Source: Nocardia mikamii NBRC 108933
GTDB lineage: Bacteria > Actinomycetota > Actinomycetes > Mycobacteriales > Mycobacteriaceae
Direction: 5' to 3'
NCBI RefSeq assembly: GCF_001613505.1
Contig: NZ_BDCM01000007.1
Location: 62,001-126,000 of the forward strand
DNA: 64,000 bases
The notes under the pieces were generated by a model that saw only the letters and a list, made by a program, of their open reading frames with translations, was not told the origin of the DNA and made no database searches. The translations under genes were made by a program, and so were the position numbers. This document shows, piece by piece, positions 46,390-56,314 of the stretch. Each line of letters begins with the position of its first letter. The first letter of the stretch is position 1.

Positions 46390-47556
46390 TTACTTGGCCG
46401 CAGCCAGTTCGGCGGCCTTGTCGGCGCCTTCGTCCATGGTCTGGGCGAGGGTGACCAGCGGGTGGTTGGCATCGACGAGGATCTGGCGACCCTCCTCGAC
46501 CTTGTTGCCGTCGAGGCGGACGACCAGCGGCTTGTTCGCCTCCGACCCCAGGATCTCCAGGGCCTTGACGATGCCGTTGGCCACCGCGTCACACGCGGTG
46601 ATGCCGCCGAACACGTTCACGAACACGCTCTTGACCTGCGCGTCGTTGAGGATGACATCGAGACCGTTGGCCATCACCTCGGCCGAGGCGCCACCACCGA
46701 TGTCGAGGAAGTTGGCCGGCTTCACGCCGTTGTGCTTCTCACCGGCGTAAGCGACGACGTCCAGGGTCGACATGACCAGACCGGCGCCGTTGCCGATGAT
46801 GCCGACCTCACCGTCGAGCTTGACGTAGTTGAGGTCGTTCTCCTTGGCCTTGAGCTCCAGCGGATCGGTGGCGTCACGATCGGCGAACTCGGCGTGGTCG
46901 GGGTGGCGGAAGTCGGCGTTCTCGTCCAGGGTGACCTTGCCGTCCAGCGCCAGGATCTCGTTCTCCGGCGTGCGGACCAGCGGGTTCACCTCGACCAGGG
47001 TCGCGTCTTCGGCGACGAAGACCTCCCACAACTTCTGAATGGTCACCGCGGCGGCGTCCAGAACGTCGGCGGGCAGGTGGCCCTGCTCGGCGATCGAGCG
47101 CGCGAAGGCCAGGTCCACACCCTTGACGGCGTCGACCGGCACCTTGGCCAGGCGGTCGGGCTTGGTGGCGGCGACCTCTTCGATCTCCATACCGCCCTCG
47201 ACCGAGCACATGGCCAGGTAGGTGCGGTTGGCGCGATCGAGCAGGAAGGAGATGTAGTACTCCTCCGCGATGTCCTTGGCCTCGGCGACCAGGATCTTCT
47301 TGGTGATGTGGCCCTTGATGTCCAGGCCCAGGATGTTGTTCGCGTGGGTGAAGGCGTCGTCCGGGGTGGCGGCGTACTTCACGCCACCGGCCTTACCGCG
47401 GCCACCGACCTTGACCTGCGACTTGATCATCACAGGCTTGCCGATTTCGGTCGCGATGGCACGGGCGTCCTCGGCCGAGTCCGTGACGCGGCCCTCCGAC
47501 GAAGGCACTCCGTGCTTCACGAAGAGTTCCTTCGCCTGATATTCGAAGAGATCCAT
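46390..47556 (-). CDS. sucC: Succinyl-CoA synthetase beta subunit
   Basis: A 388-residue ATP-grasp subunit: [38 protein letters not shown] for metal binding, [11 protein letters not shown] and [14 protein letters not shown] 47556 gives the normal length; an earlier in-frame codon would add 11 residues. First gene of the sucC-sucD operon; transcription likely starts in the 620-base gap to its right. Confidence 0.98.
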   Translation of the reverse strand: MDLFEYQAKELFVKHGVPSSEGRVTDSAEDARAIATEIGKPVMIKSQVKVGGRGKAGGVKYAATPDDAFTHANNILGLDIKGHITKKILVAEAKDIAEEYYISFLLDRANRTYLAMCSVEGGMEIEEVAATKPDRLAKVPVDAVKGVDLAFARSIAEQGHLPADVLDAAAVTIQKLWEVFVAEDATLVEVNPLVRTPENEILALDGKVTLDENADFRHPDHAEFADRDATDPLELKAKENDLNYVKLDGEVGIIGNGAGLVMSTLDVVAYAGEKHNGVKPANFLDIGGGASAEVMANGLDVILNDAQVKSVFVNVFGGITACDAVANGIVKALEILGSEANKPLVVRLDGNKVEEGRQILVDANHPLVTLAQTMDEGADKAAELAAAK

Positions 47557-48177
47557 GTACTCACCGTCTCGTCTGCGTTGTTGTGACAACGACTTTGTTG
47601 GCGGCCCGTCGTCGGAAGCGGGTCGAGTCGGACTCTAATCAGTTCGATGTCGCCGAAATCAGCCGCATACAGCCTAAGTGGCGCAGGTCACGAGCGGGCA
47701 TCCGGCCGGGCAAAACCGCTGGCCAAGGCTACTGGCGAGTAGCTTGCTGACACGCCGCCAGGTAGGGCGGACGATGGCCCGAATTGCCAGATTGACTACT
47801 ACATAGTGTAGTTGTCTGTTCTCACTCGCGTGCCCAGTGGAACGTGAGATATTCCGCGTGCCAGACGTGATCAATGTCACAAGTACCCCCTTATCGAGCG
47901 GAGCGCTTGCCCACCTGCAATCGTTTCGTTACCGTCGATGCGGTCGATGTCACAGCCAGATCACAGGCGCGACGGGAATACTCGTCACTCGGTCACGAGG
48001 CCCAGCTGGTAGAACACATCGACAGACCCACCCGGATGAGGCCGCGTACACCGCACCGATCAGGAGGACGGCAGGCTTGTTGCAGCACAGTGCTCCGCAG
48101 GTAGCGAGCCGTCCTACCGGCGCACCGCGTCCCGCGTCTTCCGGATCCCCCGCGTTACCCGGTCTCGGAGTCCGCCG
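47557..48177. other. Long divergent regulatory region between sucC and the M23 gene
   Basis: 621 bases with no convincing gene. It carries the near-palindrome at 47794-47816, GTTACC and TCACAG-type half sites near 47930-47970, and an AGGAGG at 48062 followed by a TTG (48077) whose 34-codon frame ends in the ATGA of the M23 start. That short frame may be a translated leader. Confidence 0.5.
47794..47816. promoter_or_regulatory. TACA-TAG-TGTA palindrome, BlaI/CopY-like operator
   Basis: Ten-base arms GACTACTACA and TGTAGTTGTC with one mismatch around TAG; core ACTACA/TGTAGT is perfect. TTGACT overlaps its left edge, so a promoter may lie under it. BlaI/CopY repressors bind TACA...TGTA dyads, but no such regulator gene is in the window. 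Confidence 0.5.
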
Positions 48178-49485
48178 ATGAGCCACGGTCGCCTACAACC
48201 TGGGCATCGGCCACAGTCCGCTCGCCGTTACCGCGGCGACGGAGAATCCCTCGACCAACATCCGTACTTCGGTGGTAACCAATCTTTCGGCGGTTACACC
48301 GGTTCCCGTTCCGAGGAGCCCGCAGCCCCGCCCGCGCACAGTATGCCGGGACGTGCCGACAGCTGGATGTCCGCCGGCGCCGGTGCGGCGGGCGCGACCG
48401 TCGTCGGCCTCACCACGACCGCCGGGAATGCCTGGGGGGCAACCGGTTCGGAGGATTCCGGGCAGTGCCGGCCCTGGGGAGCCCAGGCGCAGCCCGACGG
48501 TGACTGGACCGCCGATCCGCAGTGGCCGCGGACCGACGAATGGGCCGCCGCCGACCCCGGTTTCGACGACGGCCGCGGTGTGCACTACCCCGAGGGTCCC
48601 GCCGACTACGACGCCGCCCACTACGACGCCGCCGGCGAATACGACGAACCCACCGGCAACGAACCGTTCAACCTGGCCCGGCTGCGCAGCTCCTGGAAGC
48701 GTGACAGCGCCGAGGCCGACGAGGCCGGCACCGACGCGGAAGGCCCCCGGCGCTTCAGCGGTGCGCACCGCGTACCGACCCCGCCCGCCGCGCTCAAGGG
48801 CCGCGCCGCCGTGGTGGCGGTCGCCGCCGGCGCGGTGGTCGCCGCCGGACAGGCCGGAATGGAGTCCGGCAGTCAGCACCACACCGCGACCGCCGACTAC
48901 GACGCCGCCGGTCAGGTCCACGAAATCGCGGCCCAGGCGGTCAGTACCCAGGCGGGTAATCCGCAGTCGCCGCAGGTTCTCAATGTCGCGCCCGTCGCGG
49001 ATCTCAGTCAGTTCCAGGACATCCTGCAGCACGGTCAGGAATTCGCCGCCGGACTCGCGGCCCAGGAATCGGCGAAACTGCGCCCCCTGTTCTCCAAATT
49101 CGCCAACGGCACCTTCACCTCCGGCTTCGGTAGCCGCTGGGGTGTGCAGCACCTGGGTGTCGACATCGCCGCCCCGATCGGTACCCCGATCTACGCGGTC
49201 GAGGACGGAGAAGTGATCAGCGCCGGCCCGGCCTCCGGTTTCGGCATGTGGGTCCGCCTGCGGCACGCCGACGGCACCATCACCGTCTACGGCCACGTCG
49301 ACACCGCCACCGTCTCGGAAGGCCAACACGTGCTGGCCGGCGACCAGATCGCCACCGTCGGCAACCGCGGCTTCTCCACCGGCCCGCACTGCCACTTCGA
49401 GGTGTGGCTCAACGGCCAGGACAAGATCGACCCCCTCCCCTGGCTCGCCTCCCGCGGCATCTCCCTCGGCCCCGAACGCGACTGA
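48178..49485 (+). CDS. M23-family (LytM-type) peptidoglycan peptidase
   Basis: A 435-residue protein: a disordered Gly/Asp/Tyr-rich N-terminus (1-200), a short hydrophobic helix (AAVVAVAAGAVVAAGQAG, about 210-230) that may anchor it, a helical linker (SQFQDILQHGQEFAAGLAAQE), and a LytM domain with zinc ligands in HLGVD and HCHFEV, plus the GFGSRWG entry. All catalytic residues are present, so it should cut peptide cross-links. It corresponds in position to M. tuberculosis Rv0950c next to sucC. The N-terminal start is uncertain. Confidence 0.9.
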   Translation: MSHGRLQPGHRPQSARRYRGDGESLDQHPYFGGNQSFGGYTGSRSEEPAAPPAHSMPGRADSWMSAGAGAAGATVVGLTTTAGNAWGATGSEDSGQCRPWGAQAQPDGDWTADPQWPRTDEWAAADPGFDDGRGVHYPEGPADYDAAHYDAAGEYDEPTGNEPFNLARLRSSWKRDSAEADEAGTDAEGPRRFSGAHRVPTPPAALKGRAAVVAVAAGAVVAAGQAGMESGSQHHTATADYDAAGQVHEIAAQAVSTQAGNPQSPQVLNVAPVADLSQFQDILQHGQEFAAGLAAQESAKLRPLFSKFANGTFTSGFGSRWGVQHLGVDIAAPIGTPIYAVEDGEVISAGPASGFGMWVRLRHADGTITVYGHVDTATVSEGQHVLAGDQIATVGNRGFSTGPHCHFEVWLNGQDKIDPLPWLASRGISLGPERD

Positions 49486-49501
49486 CACCCTCGAGCGGTG
49501 A

Positions 49502-49702
49502 GCTGCCGAGAGCCGCTACACCGCTCTGCGACTCGACGTCTTCACCGACAACCGGCATGCCATCGCGCTGTACCGCCGCAACGGATTCGAATTCGAGACT
49601 GGGCCCGGCGACGGCGCCGAAGGGTTCCAGCGCACCGATCTCGACTCGGACGACCGCGTGGAACTCGTCATGGTCAAGGCCGTGGTCCCGGCACGCCGCT
49701 GA
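49502..49702 (+). pseudogene. C-terminal relic of a GNAT acetyltransferase
   Basis: After an in-frame TGA the frame encodes RYTALRLDVFTDNRHAIALY, RRNGFEFE and ends VELVMVKAVVPARR: the last two motifs of a GNAT acetyltransferase. The acetyl-CoA-binding loop (RGxGxG/A) and everything N-terminal are missing, there is no start codon for the block, and it begins 16 bases after the M23 stop. It is a remnant of a gene deleted from its 5' side. Confidence 0.8.
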
Positions 49703-49726
49703 GCGCGAGCCCGCCGGGACGGCCGC

Positions 49727-52276
49727 TCAGAGCTTGACCAGGGTCCGGCTGTACTGCGGGATCAGGCGGATCTTGCCGGCGGTGCCGAAATCGATGGTGA
49801 CCGTGGCGAGGGCGCCGAAGCCTTCGGCCGCGACCACGCGGCCGAGGCCGTACTTGTCGTCGCTGACGCGGTCGCCCACGGCGAGGACCAGGCCGGAGTT
49901 GTTGTGCTTGGCGGCGGGCCGCGCGGGGCTGCGGTCGCGCAGGCCGGGGCGCTGCTGGGACCAGCCGTCACCGCGGGTCCAATCGCGTTCCAGGCCGTCG
50001 TCCTCACCGCGGCGGCGGAAACCTCGTCCGCCGGACGGCGGAGTCGGTTCCAGCCGCTGCCAATCCATCAGATGCCCCGGAATCTCCTGCAGGAAGCGCG
50101 ACTCCGGATTCGACACCGCCTGTCCCCAGCCGGAGCGCACCACCGCGCGGCTCAGGTACAGCCGCTTCCGGGCACGGGTGATGCCGACGTAGGCCAGGCG
50201 GCGTTCCTCGGCCAGTTCGGCCGGATCGCCCAGCGCGCGCATGTGCGGGAACTGGCCGTCCTCCCAGCCGGTCACGAACACCACCGGAAATTCCAGGCCC
50301 TTCGCGGTGTGCAGGGTCATCAGGGTGACCACGCCGGAACCCTCGTCCGGGATCTGATCGGTATCGGCCACCAGCGAGACCCGTTCCAGGAACGCCGCCA
50401 GGGAACCGGGGTCCGGCTCGCCGTCGGCCGCCTCGGGCAGCAGGCCCTCCTCGCGGGCGGCCTCCACATTGTTGCGCGCCTCGGAACTGAATTCCCTTGC
50501 CACGCTGACTAATTCGTTCAGGTTGTCCAGCCGGGCGCCGTCCTGCGGATCGTCGGAGGCCTCCAATTCGGCGCGGTAGCCGGTCTTGTCCAGGACCGCC
50601 TCGACCACATTGCCCACATCGGGGAATTCGGTGTCGTCGGTGACGCCGGCGGCGCGGATCTCGTCGAGCAGATCGAGGAAGCCGGCGATCGCGCGCTGGG
50701 CGCGGGTGTTCAGCAGTGCCACCTTGCCGTCGGCGGCGTCGCGCAGCGCGGCCGCGAAGCCGATGTCGCGCTGTTCGGCGTGCACCGCCACACACGCCTC
50801 GGCGCGGTCACCGATCCCCCGGCGCGGAGTGTTGAGAATGCGGCGCAGGCTCACCGCGTCGTCGGGATTCTCCAGCACGCGCAGGTAGGCGACCACATCG
50901 CGGACCTCCTTGCGCTCGTAGAACCGAACGCCGCCGACCACCTTGTAGGGCAGTCCCATGCGGATGAAGATCTCTTCCAGCGCCCGCGAGTTGTTGTTGG
51001 TGCGATAGAACACCGCGACATCGCCGTAGTTGTAGTCGCCCTGTTCGACCAGCCGGTCGATCTCGCGCGCGACGAACGACGCCTCGTCGTGTTCGTTGTC
51101 GGCGACGTAGCCGACGATCAGATCGCCCTCACCGGAATCGGTCCACAACTTCTTGTCGCGCCGATTCTCGTTGCGGGAGATGAGCGCGTTGGCAGCCGAG
51201 AGGATGTGCTGAGTGGAGCGGTAATTCTGTTCCAGCAGAATCGTTTCCGCGTCCGGGAAATCGCGCTCGAACTCCTCGATATTGCGGATGGTCGCCCCGC
51301 GGAACGCGTAGATGGACTGGTCGGCGTCACCGACCACACACAGCTCGCTGGGTGGCACCGCATCGGCGCGGCGTGCCGGGCTGAATTCCGGATCGGCCGC
51401 CGCGGCACCCGCGTCGGCGTCGGCGAGTTCGTCGGCCGCCGGTCGCACATGATGGCCGACCAGTTCGCGCACCAGCACGTACTGGGCGTGATTGGTGTCC
51501 TGGTACTCGTCGACCAGCACATGCCGGAAGCGACGGCGGTAGTACTCGGCGACCTGCGGGTGGCTCTGCAGGAGCGCGACCGTCTCGCCGATCAGATCGT
51601 CGAAGTCGAAGGCGTTGGCCGCGCGCAGCCGGCGCTGATATTCGGTGTAGACCCGGGCGACGATGCCGGGCAGTTCCGTCTCGTCGGATTCCGAGTCCGC
51701 CGTGGCCGTTTCGGGATCGATCAGCTCGTTCTTGAGATTGGAGATGGCGGTCGCGAGCAGTCGCGGCGAATACTTCTTCGGATCCAGATTCTGGTCGCGA
51801 ATGATCATCGCCAGCAGGCGGCGCGAATCGTCGGCGTCGTAGATGGAGAAGTTGGAGTTCAACGCGCCGGGCAGCAGATTCGCCTGCATCCGCAGGATGC
51901 GCACACAGGAGGAGTGGAAGGTCGACACCCACATGGCGGCGGCGCGCGGACCGACCAGGTCCGTCACGCGCTCGCGCATCTCCGCCGCGGCCTTGTTGGT
52001 GAACGTGATGGCCAGGATCTGCCCGGGCGTGACGCCGCGTTCGGCCAGCAGATAGGCGATGCGCCGGGTGAGCACGGCGGTCTTCCCGGAGCCGGCGCCG
52101 GCCACGATCAGCAGGGGCGAACCCGCGTGCACAACCGCCGCCCGCTGCTGCGGATTCAGGCCCTCGAGCAGGCGCTGCGCCTGTTGATCGGCCTGCGCGG
52201 ACCTGTCCGCACCTCGCGTTGCCGCCGTACCCACCGTTGCCGTCCCCGCCGCTGTTCCCGCCACCGTCGTCTCCAT
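49727..52276 (-). CDS. pcrA: ATP-dependent DNA helicase PcrA/UvrD1
   Basis: An 849-residue superfamily 1A 3'-5' helicase for repair and replication restart. Seen: Q-motif region LNPQQRAAVVHAG, Walker A AGAGSGKTAVL, Walker B VDEYQDTN, VGDADQSIYAFRGA, LEQNYRST, VTLMTLHTAKGLEFPVVFV and the C-terminal VGDRVSDDKYGLGRV Tudor-like segment that contacts RNA polymerase in PcrA. A Gly/Thr/Ala N-terminal leader of about 30 residues is poorly conserved, so the start at 52276 may be long. Confidence 0.96.
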   Translation of the reverse strand: METTVAGTAAGTATVGTAATRGADRSAQADQQAQRLLEGLNPQQRAAVVHAGSPLLIVAGAGSGKTAVLTRRIAYLLAERGVTPGQILAITFTNKAAAEMRERVTDLVGPRAAAMWVSTFHSSCVRILRMQANLLPGALNSNFSIYDADDSRRLLAMIIRDQNLDPKKYSPRLLATAISNLKNELIDPETATADSESDETELPGIVARVYTEYQRRLRAANAFDFDDLIGETVALLQSHPQVAEYYRRRFRHVLVDEYQDTNHAQYVLVRELVGHHVRPAADELADADAGAAAADPEFSPARRADAVPPSELCVVGDADQSIYAFRGATIRNIEEFERDFPDAETILLEQNYRSTQHILSAANALISRNENRRDKKLWTDSGEGDLIVGYVADNEHDEASFVAREIDRLVEQGDYNYGDVAVFYRTNNNSRALEEIFIRMGLPYKVVGGVRFYERKEVRDVVAYLRVLENPDDAVSLRRILNTPRRGIGDRAEACVAVHAEQRDIGFAAALRDAADGKVALLNTRAQRAIAGFLDLLDEIRAAGVTDDTEFPDVGNVVEAVLDKTGYRAELEASDDPQDGARLDNLNELVSVAREFSSEARNNVEAAREEGLLPEAADGEPDPGSLAAFLERVSLVADTDQIPDEGSGVVTLMTLHTAKGLEFPVVFVTGWEDGQFPHMRALGDPAELAEERRLAYVGITRARKRLYLSRAVVRSGWGQAVSNPESRFLQEIPGHLMDWQRLEPTPPSGGRGFRRRGEDDGLERDWTRGDGWSQQRPGLRDRSPARPAAKHNNSGLVLAVGDRVSDDKYGLGRVVAAEGFGALATVTIDFGTAGKIRLIPQYSRTLVKL

Positions 52277-52579
52277 CGTCCATCCACGCTACCGGCGGCC
52301 ACCGACATGCTGTAGTCCGGCGCGATCTCAGCGCATTCTCACCGACGAGAACTTTGCCTCACTTGCCCCACGTGGCAGACTGGCCACATGACCAGCGCGC
52401 TCACGACCTCTGCTGTTCAGGCGTACGAAGGTATTCGTAGTCGCCGATTTCGCACGTGAGCGCATACTCGACGGGGGACAATTCAAGGCCGAACAGGTCT
52501 GTTTCACGGTGGAGGAATCACATCGGTAACGGGGCAGGGCCGCACGCCGATCGAAGTTCTGACACGAGGAGAAGAAAGT
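52277..52579. other. Divergent promoter region of pcrA and chorismate mutase
   Basis: The 303 bases contain no convincing gene. A 23-codon ATG frame (52388-52459) lacks a ribosome site. No strong dyad seen. Confidence 0.45.
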
Positions 52580-52888
52580 ATGAGCACCTCTACTGAGCCG
52601 ATTGATCAGCCGGCGACCGGTTCCGATGCGACGTTGCCGAGTAGTGAGGCGGAGATCGAGAAGCTCCGCAAGGAGATCGATCGTCTCGACGCCGAGATTC
52701 TCGCGGCCATCAAGCGGCGCACCGAGGTCTCGCGCATCATCGGCCGCACCCGTATGGCCAACGGTGGCCCGCGCCTGGTGCACTCCCGCGAGATGAAGGT
52801 GCTGGAGCGGTTCAGCGAACTGGGTCAGGAAGGTCACACGCTGGCCATGCTGCTGCTCCGCCTCGGCCGCGGCCGGCTCGGCCACTGA
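52580..52888 (+). CDS. Chorismate mutase, AroQ-delta type
   Basis: A 102-residue all-helical enzyme converting chorismate to prephenate for Phe and Tyr. Seen: EIEKLRKEIDRLDAEILAAI with the active-site Arg, RRTEVSRIIGRTRM and LVHSREMKVLERF. The C-terminus LLLRLGRGRLGH is the tail that lets actinobacterial AroQ-delta be activated by DAHP synthase in M. tuberculosis, so the same inter-enzyme control is expected. GAGGAGAAGAAAGT precedes the ATG. Confidence 0.94.
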   Translation: MSTSTEPIDQPATGSDATLPSSEAEIEKLRKEIDRLDAEILAAIKRRTEVSRIIGRTRMANGGPRLVHSREMKVLERFSELGQEGHTLAMLLLRLGRGRLGH

Positions 52889-52953
52889 ATGCCGCATCGG
52901 CAGACTCACCGAGACCACGCGGCGATCGTCTCGACGAACTCCGCGACCCCAGG

Positions 52954-52988
52954 CCGCCCCGGGTGCTGATCCCCCGGGGCGGTCGTTT
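52954..52988 (+). terminator. Intrinsic terminator of the chorismate mutase gene
   Basis: Perfect 10-base arms CCGCCCCGGG and CCCGGGGCGG with a 9-base loop, then TCGTTT. It lies between the convergent mutase and dehydrogenase genes. Confidence 0.75.
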
Positions 52989-53008
52989 CGCATCCGGGGC
53001 CGGCCGGG

Positions 53009-54460
53009 TCAGGGCAGGGCGATGTACTTCGTCGACAGATACTCCTCGATCCCCTCGAAGCCGCCCTCGCGGCCGAATCCGGAGGCCTTGACCCCGCCGA
53101 ACGGCGCCGCCGGATCGGAGATGACGCCGCGGTTGATGCCGACCATGCCGCTCTCCAGGCCCTCCGCGATACGCAGCGCACGATCCAGGTCGCGGGTGTA
53201 AACGTAAGCGACCAAACCGAATTCGGTGTCGTTGGCGGCGGCGAGGCCCTGCTCCTCGGTATCGAATCCGATGATCGGCGCGACCGGTCCGAACACCTCT
53301 TCGCTGAGAATCCGGGCCTGCTCGGGCACCTCGCACAGCACGGTCGCCGGGTAGTAGTACCCGGTCCCGCCCGGCGCTTTCCCGCCGATGCGCACCTCGG
53401 CGCCGCGTTCCACGGCGTCGTCGACCAGTTCGCTGACGGTGTCGAGCTGGTCCTGGTTGATCAGCGGGCCGAGGGTGGTCGACGGGTCGTCACCGGGGCC
53501 GAGTTTCACCTCCTGCATGGCGGCGACCAGTTTGTCGGTGAACTCCGCGCGCACCGAGTTGTGCACATGGAACCGGTTGGCGGCGGTACACGCCTCGCCG
53601 CCGTTGCGCAGCTTCGCCAGCATCGCGCCCTGCACCGCGGCATCGATGTCGGCGTCGTCGAAAACCACGAACGGGGCATTGCCGCCCAATTCCATCGAGG
53701 TGCGCAGCAGGCCGTTCGCGGACTTCTCCACCAGTTTCTTGCCGACCCCGGTCGAACCGGTGAAGGTGAGTTTGCGCAGCCGCGGATCGTTGATCAACGG
53801 CTCGGTCACCGCACCGGAACGGCTGGAGGTGATGACCGACAGCACCCCGTCCGGCAGCCCGGCCTCACTGCACAGTTTCGCCAGCAGCAGCATGGTCAGC
53901 GGCGTGGCCGAGGCCGGCTTGACGATCATCGTGCAGCCCGCGGCCAGGGCCGGGCCGATCTTACGGGTGCCCATCGCGAGCGGGAAATTCCAGGGTGTGA
54001 TGGCCAGGCACGGCCCGACCGGCTGTTTGTGGACGACGATGCGGCCGGTCCCGGTGGGCGCGGTCTGGTAGCGCCCGTGCACCCGGACCGCTTCCTCGCT
54101 GAACCAGCGGAAGAATTCGGCGCCGTAGCGCACCTCGTTGCGGCTCTCCGGCAGCGCCTTACCCATTTCCAGGGTCATCAGCAGGGCGAAATCCTCGGTG
54201 CGCTCCACGATCCGCTCGTAGACCGCGCGCAGGATCTCGCCGCGTTCGCGGGCCGGGGTGGCGGCCCAGCTGTCCTGTGCGGCCACGGCCGCGTCGAGGG
54301 CGCGCACGGCGTCCTCGGGCGTGGCGTCGGCGACGTGCGCGAGGGGCTCTCCGGTCGCCGGATTCTCGACCGCGAAGATGGCGCCACCGGTGGCATTCAC
54401 CGGCCCGCCGATCCAGAGTTGAGTGGGAACGGATTCGAGTAACTCGGTTTGCGACACCAT
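53009..54460 (-). CDS. gabD: NADP-dependent succinate-semialdehyde dehydrogenase
   Basis: A 483-residue aldehyde dehydrogenase with TPWNFPLAM, the catalytic Glu in [12 protein letters not shown] and catalytic Cys in [12 protein letters not shown], and EEVFGPVAP. It fits the SSADH group (GabD/Rv0234c type) and would oxidise succinate semialdehyde to succinate. ATG 54460 ([10 protein letters not shown]) is chosen by family length; the frame stays open about 1 kb further upstream through the opposite strand of pgi, without meaning. Confidence 0.9.
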   Translation of the reverse strand: MVSQTELLESVPTQLWIGGPVNATGGAIFAVENPATGEPLAHVADATPEDAVRALDAAVAAQDSWAATPARERGEILRAVYERIVERTEDFALLMTLEMGKALPESRNEVRYGAEFFRWFSEEAVRVHGRYQTAPTGTGRIVVHKQPVGPCLAITPWNFPLAMGTRKIGPALAAGCTMIVKPASATPLTMLLLAKLCSEAGLPDGVLSVITSSRSGAVTEPLINDPRLRKLTFTGSTGVGKKLVEKSANGLLRTSMELGGNAPFVVFDDADIDAAVQGAMLAKLRNGGEACTAANRFHVHNSVRAEFTDKLVAAMQEVKLGPGDDPSTTLGPLINQDQLDTVSELVDDAVERGAEVRIGGKAPGGTGYYYPATVLCEVPEQARILSEEVFGPVAPIIGFDTEEQGLAAANDTEFGLVAYVYTRDLDRALRIAEGLESGMVGINRGVISDPAAPFGGVKASGFGREGGFEGIEEYLSTKYIALP

Positions 54461-54556
54461 GTGCTCAGGGTAGGCCGCGGTGGACGCGAGCGCGGGCAAC
54501 TGCCGGTGGGCCGGGACTACCTGCGCGTAGCGGAACCGGTCTGTAATCTCGCGGGG

Positions 54557-56209
54557 GTGAGCAGCGACATCACCGCGACGGCGGCCTGGCGGAAACTGCA
54601 CGATCACTATTCGGCCGTGGCCGACCGGCATCTTCGCGAGTTCTTCGCCGAGGATCCGGAGCGGGGACGCGAGCTGACCGTCGAAGTCGGCGATCTGCAC
54701 ATCGACTACAGCAAGCACCGCATCACCCGCGAAACCCTGGATCTGCTGCTCGATCTGGCGGAGACGGCGGGTGTGACGCGGCGCCGGGACGCGATGTTCG
54801 CGGGCGAGCACATCAACACCTCCGAGGACCGCGCGGTGGGCCATGTCGCACTGCGTCTGCCGCCCGGCGCCTCGATGACGATCGACGGCGCCGACGCGGG
54901 TGCGCAGGTGCACGAAGTGCTGCGCCGGATGGGCGATTTCACCGATGCGGTGCGCTCGGGGCAGTGGCGCGGCGCGAGCGGTGAACGCATCACCACGGTG
55001 GTGAACATCGGCATCGGCGGCTCGGATCTGGGACCCGCCATGCTGTATCAAGCCTTGCGCCACTACGCGGATGCCGGTATTTCGGCGCGATTCGTCTCCA
55101 ATATCGACCCGGCGGATCTGACCGCGAAGCTCGACGGTCTCGATCCGGCGCACACCCTGTTCGTCGTTGCCTCCAAGACGTTTTCGACGCTGGAGACGCT
55201 CACCAATGCCACCGCGGCCCGACGCTGGCTGGTGGCGGCGCTCGGCGAGGACGCGGTCGCCAAACATTTCGTGGCGGTGTCCACCCATGCGCAGCGGGTG
55301 GCCGATTTCGGGATCGACACCGCGAACATGTTCGAGTTCTGGGATTGGGTCGGCGGCCGCTATTCGGTGGATTCCGCGATCGGGCTGTCGATGATGGCGG
55401 TGATCGGCAAGGAACGTTTCGCCGAATTCCTGGCCGGAATGCACAGTGTCGACGAACATTTCGTCTCCGCGCCGCCGGAGCGCAATGCGCCGATCCTGCT
55501 CGGACTGCTCGGGGTCTGGTACTCGAATTTCTTCGGCGCCCAGTCACGCGCGGTGCTGCCGTACTCCAACGATCTGGCGCGCTTCCCGGCCTATCTGCAG
55601 CAGCTGACCATGGAGTCGAACGGCAAATCGGTACGCCTGGACGGCAGTCCGGTGACGACCTCGACCGGCGAGATCTTCTGGGGTGAGCCCGGAACGAACG
55701 GCCAGCACGCGTTCTATCAGCTGCTGCATCAGGGCACCCGGCTGGTGCCGGCCGATTTCATCGGATTCGCCCGTCCCACCGACGATCTCGCGACGCGCGA
55801 CGGATCCGGCAGCATGCACGACATTCTGATGAGCAATCTGTTCGCGCAGACGAAGGTGCTGGCCTTCGGCCGCACCGCGGCGGAGATCGAGGCCGAGGAC
55901 GGTGGCACTCCCGATTTCGATCCGGCCCTCGTGCCGCATCGCGTGATGCCCGGTAACCGGCCTTCCACCGCGATCCTGGCGCCGCAGCTCACCCCGTCGG
56001 TGGTCGGACAGCTGATCGCGCTCTACGAGCATCAGGTCTTCGTCGAGGGCACCATCTGGGGGATCGACAGTTTCGATCAGTGGGGCGTGGAGCTGGGCAA
56101 ACAGCAGGCGCTCGCGCTCGAGCCGCTGCTCACCTCCGCCGAAGATCCGGCACCGCAATCGGATTCGTCGACCGATGCGCTGATCCGGTGGTATCGCGGC
56201 CACCGCTGA
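54557..56209 (+). CDS. pgi: Glucose-6-phosphate isomerase
   Basis: A 550-residue enzyme interconverting glucose-6-phosphate and fructose-6-phosphate. Seen: [39 protein letters not shown] and [18 protein letters not shown] with the catalytic Glu and His. GTG 54557 gives the normal N-terminus ([13 protein letters not shown]) though its ribosome site is weak. It is divergent from gabD with a 96-base gap. Confidence 0.97.
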   Translation: MSSDITATAAWRKLHDHYSAVADRHLREFFAEDPERGRELTVEVGDLHIDYSKHRITRETLDLLLDLAETAGVTRRRDAMFAGEHINTSEDRAVGHVALRLPPGASMTIDGADAGAQVHEVLRRMGDFTDAVRSGQWRGASGERITTVVNIGIGGSDLGPAMLYQALRHYADAGISARFVSNIDPADLTAKLDGLDPAHTLFVVASKTFSTLETLTNATAARRWLVAALGEDAVAKHFVAVSTHAQRVADFGIDTANMFEFWDWVGGRYSVDSAIGLSMMAVIGKERFAEFLAGMHSVDEHFVSAPPERNAPILLGLLGVWYSNFFGAQSRAVLPYSNDLARFPAYLQQLTMESNGKSVRLDGSPVTTSTGEIFWGEPGTNGQHAFYQLLHQGTRLVPADFIGFARPTDDLATRDGSGSMHDILMSNLFAQTKVLAFGRTAAEIEAEDGGTPDFDPALVPHRVMPGNRPSTAILAPQLTPSVVGQLIALYEHQVFVEGTIWGIDSFDQWGVELGKQQALALEPLLTSAEDPAPQSDSSTDALIRWYRGHR

Positions 56210-56314
56210 CCCGCCACCACGGAAAATACCTCGCCCGGACGCGTAATCGATCTCATGCCGGGAATGTGAGCAGGGCACTGCCATGGCCCGATGCCCCGTT
56301 GTAACGTCCGGAAT

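Noticed and set aside
47930..48177. c-di-AMP (ydaO) riboswitch before the M23 peptidase
   Set aside because: Such switches precede many actinobacterial wall hydrolases, but none of the conserved GGGGAACC or CCCGAAUCCG-like segments is present.
47837..48181. 114-codon frame before the M23 gene as a protein-coding gene
   Set aside because: Composition changes along its length and only the last 34 codons have a ribosome site; treated as a possible leader instead.
52388..52459. 23-codon frame upstream of chorismate mutase as a leader peptide
   Set aside because: No ribosome site, no run of aromatic codons, and no attenuator-like hairpins follow.
54461..55459. A 330-codon N-terminal extension of the succinate-semialdehyde dehydrogenase frame
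   Set aside because: It runs antisense through pgi, has shadow-like composition, and the normal enzyme N-terminus starts at 54460.
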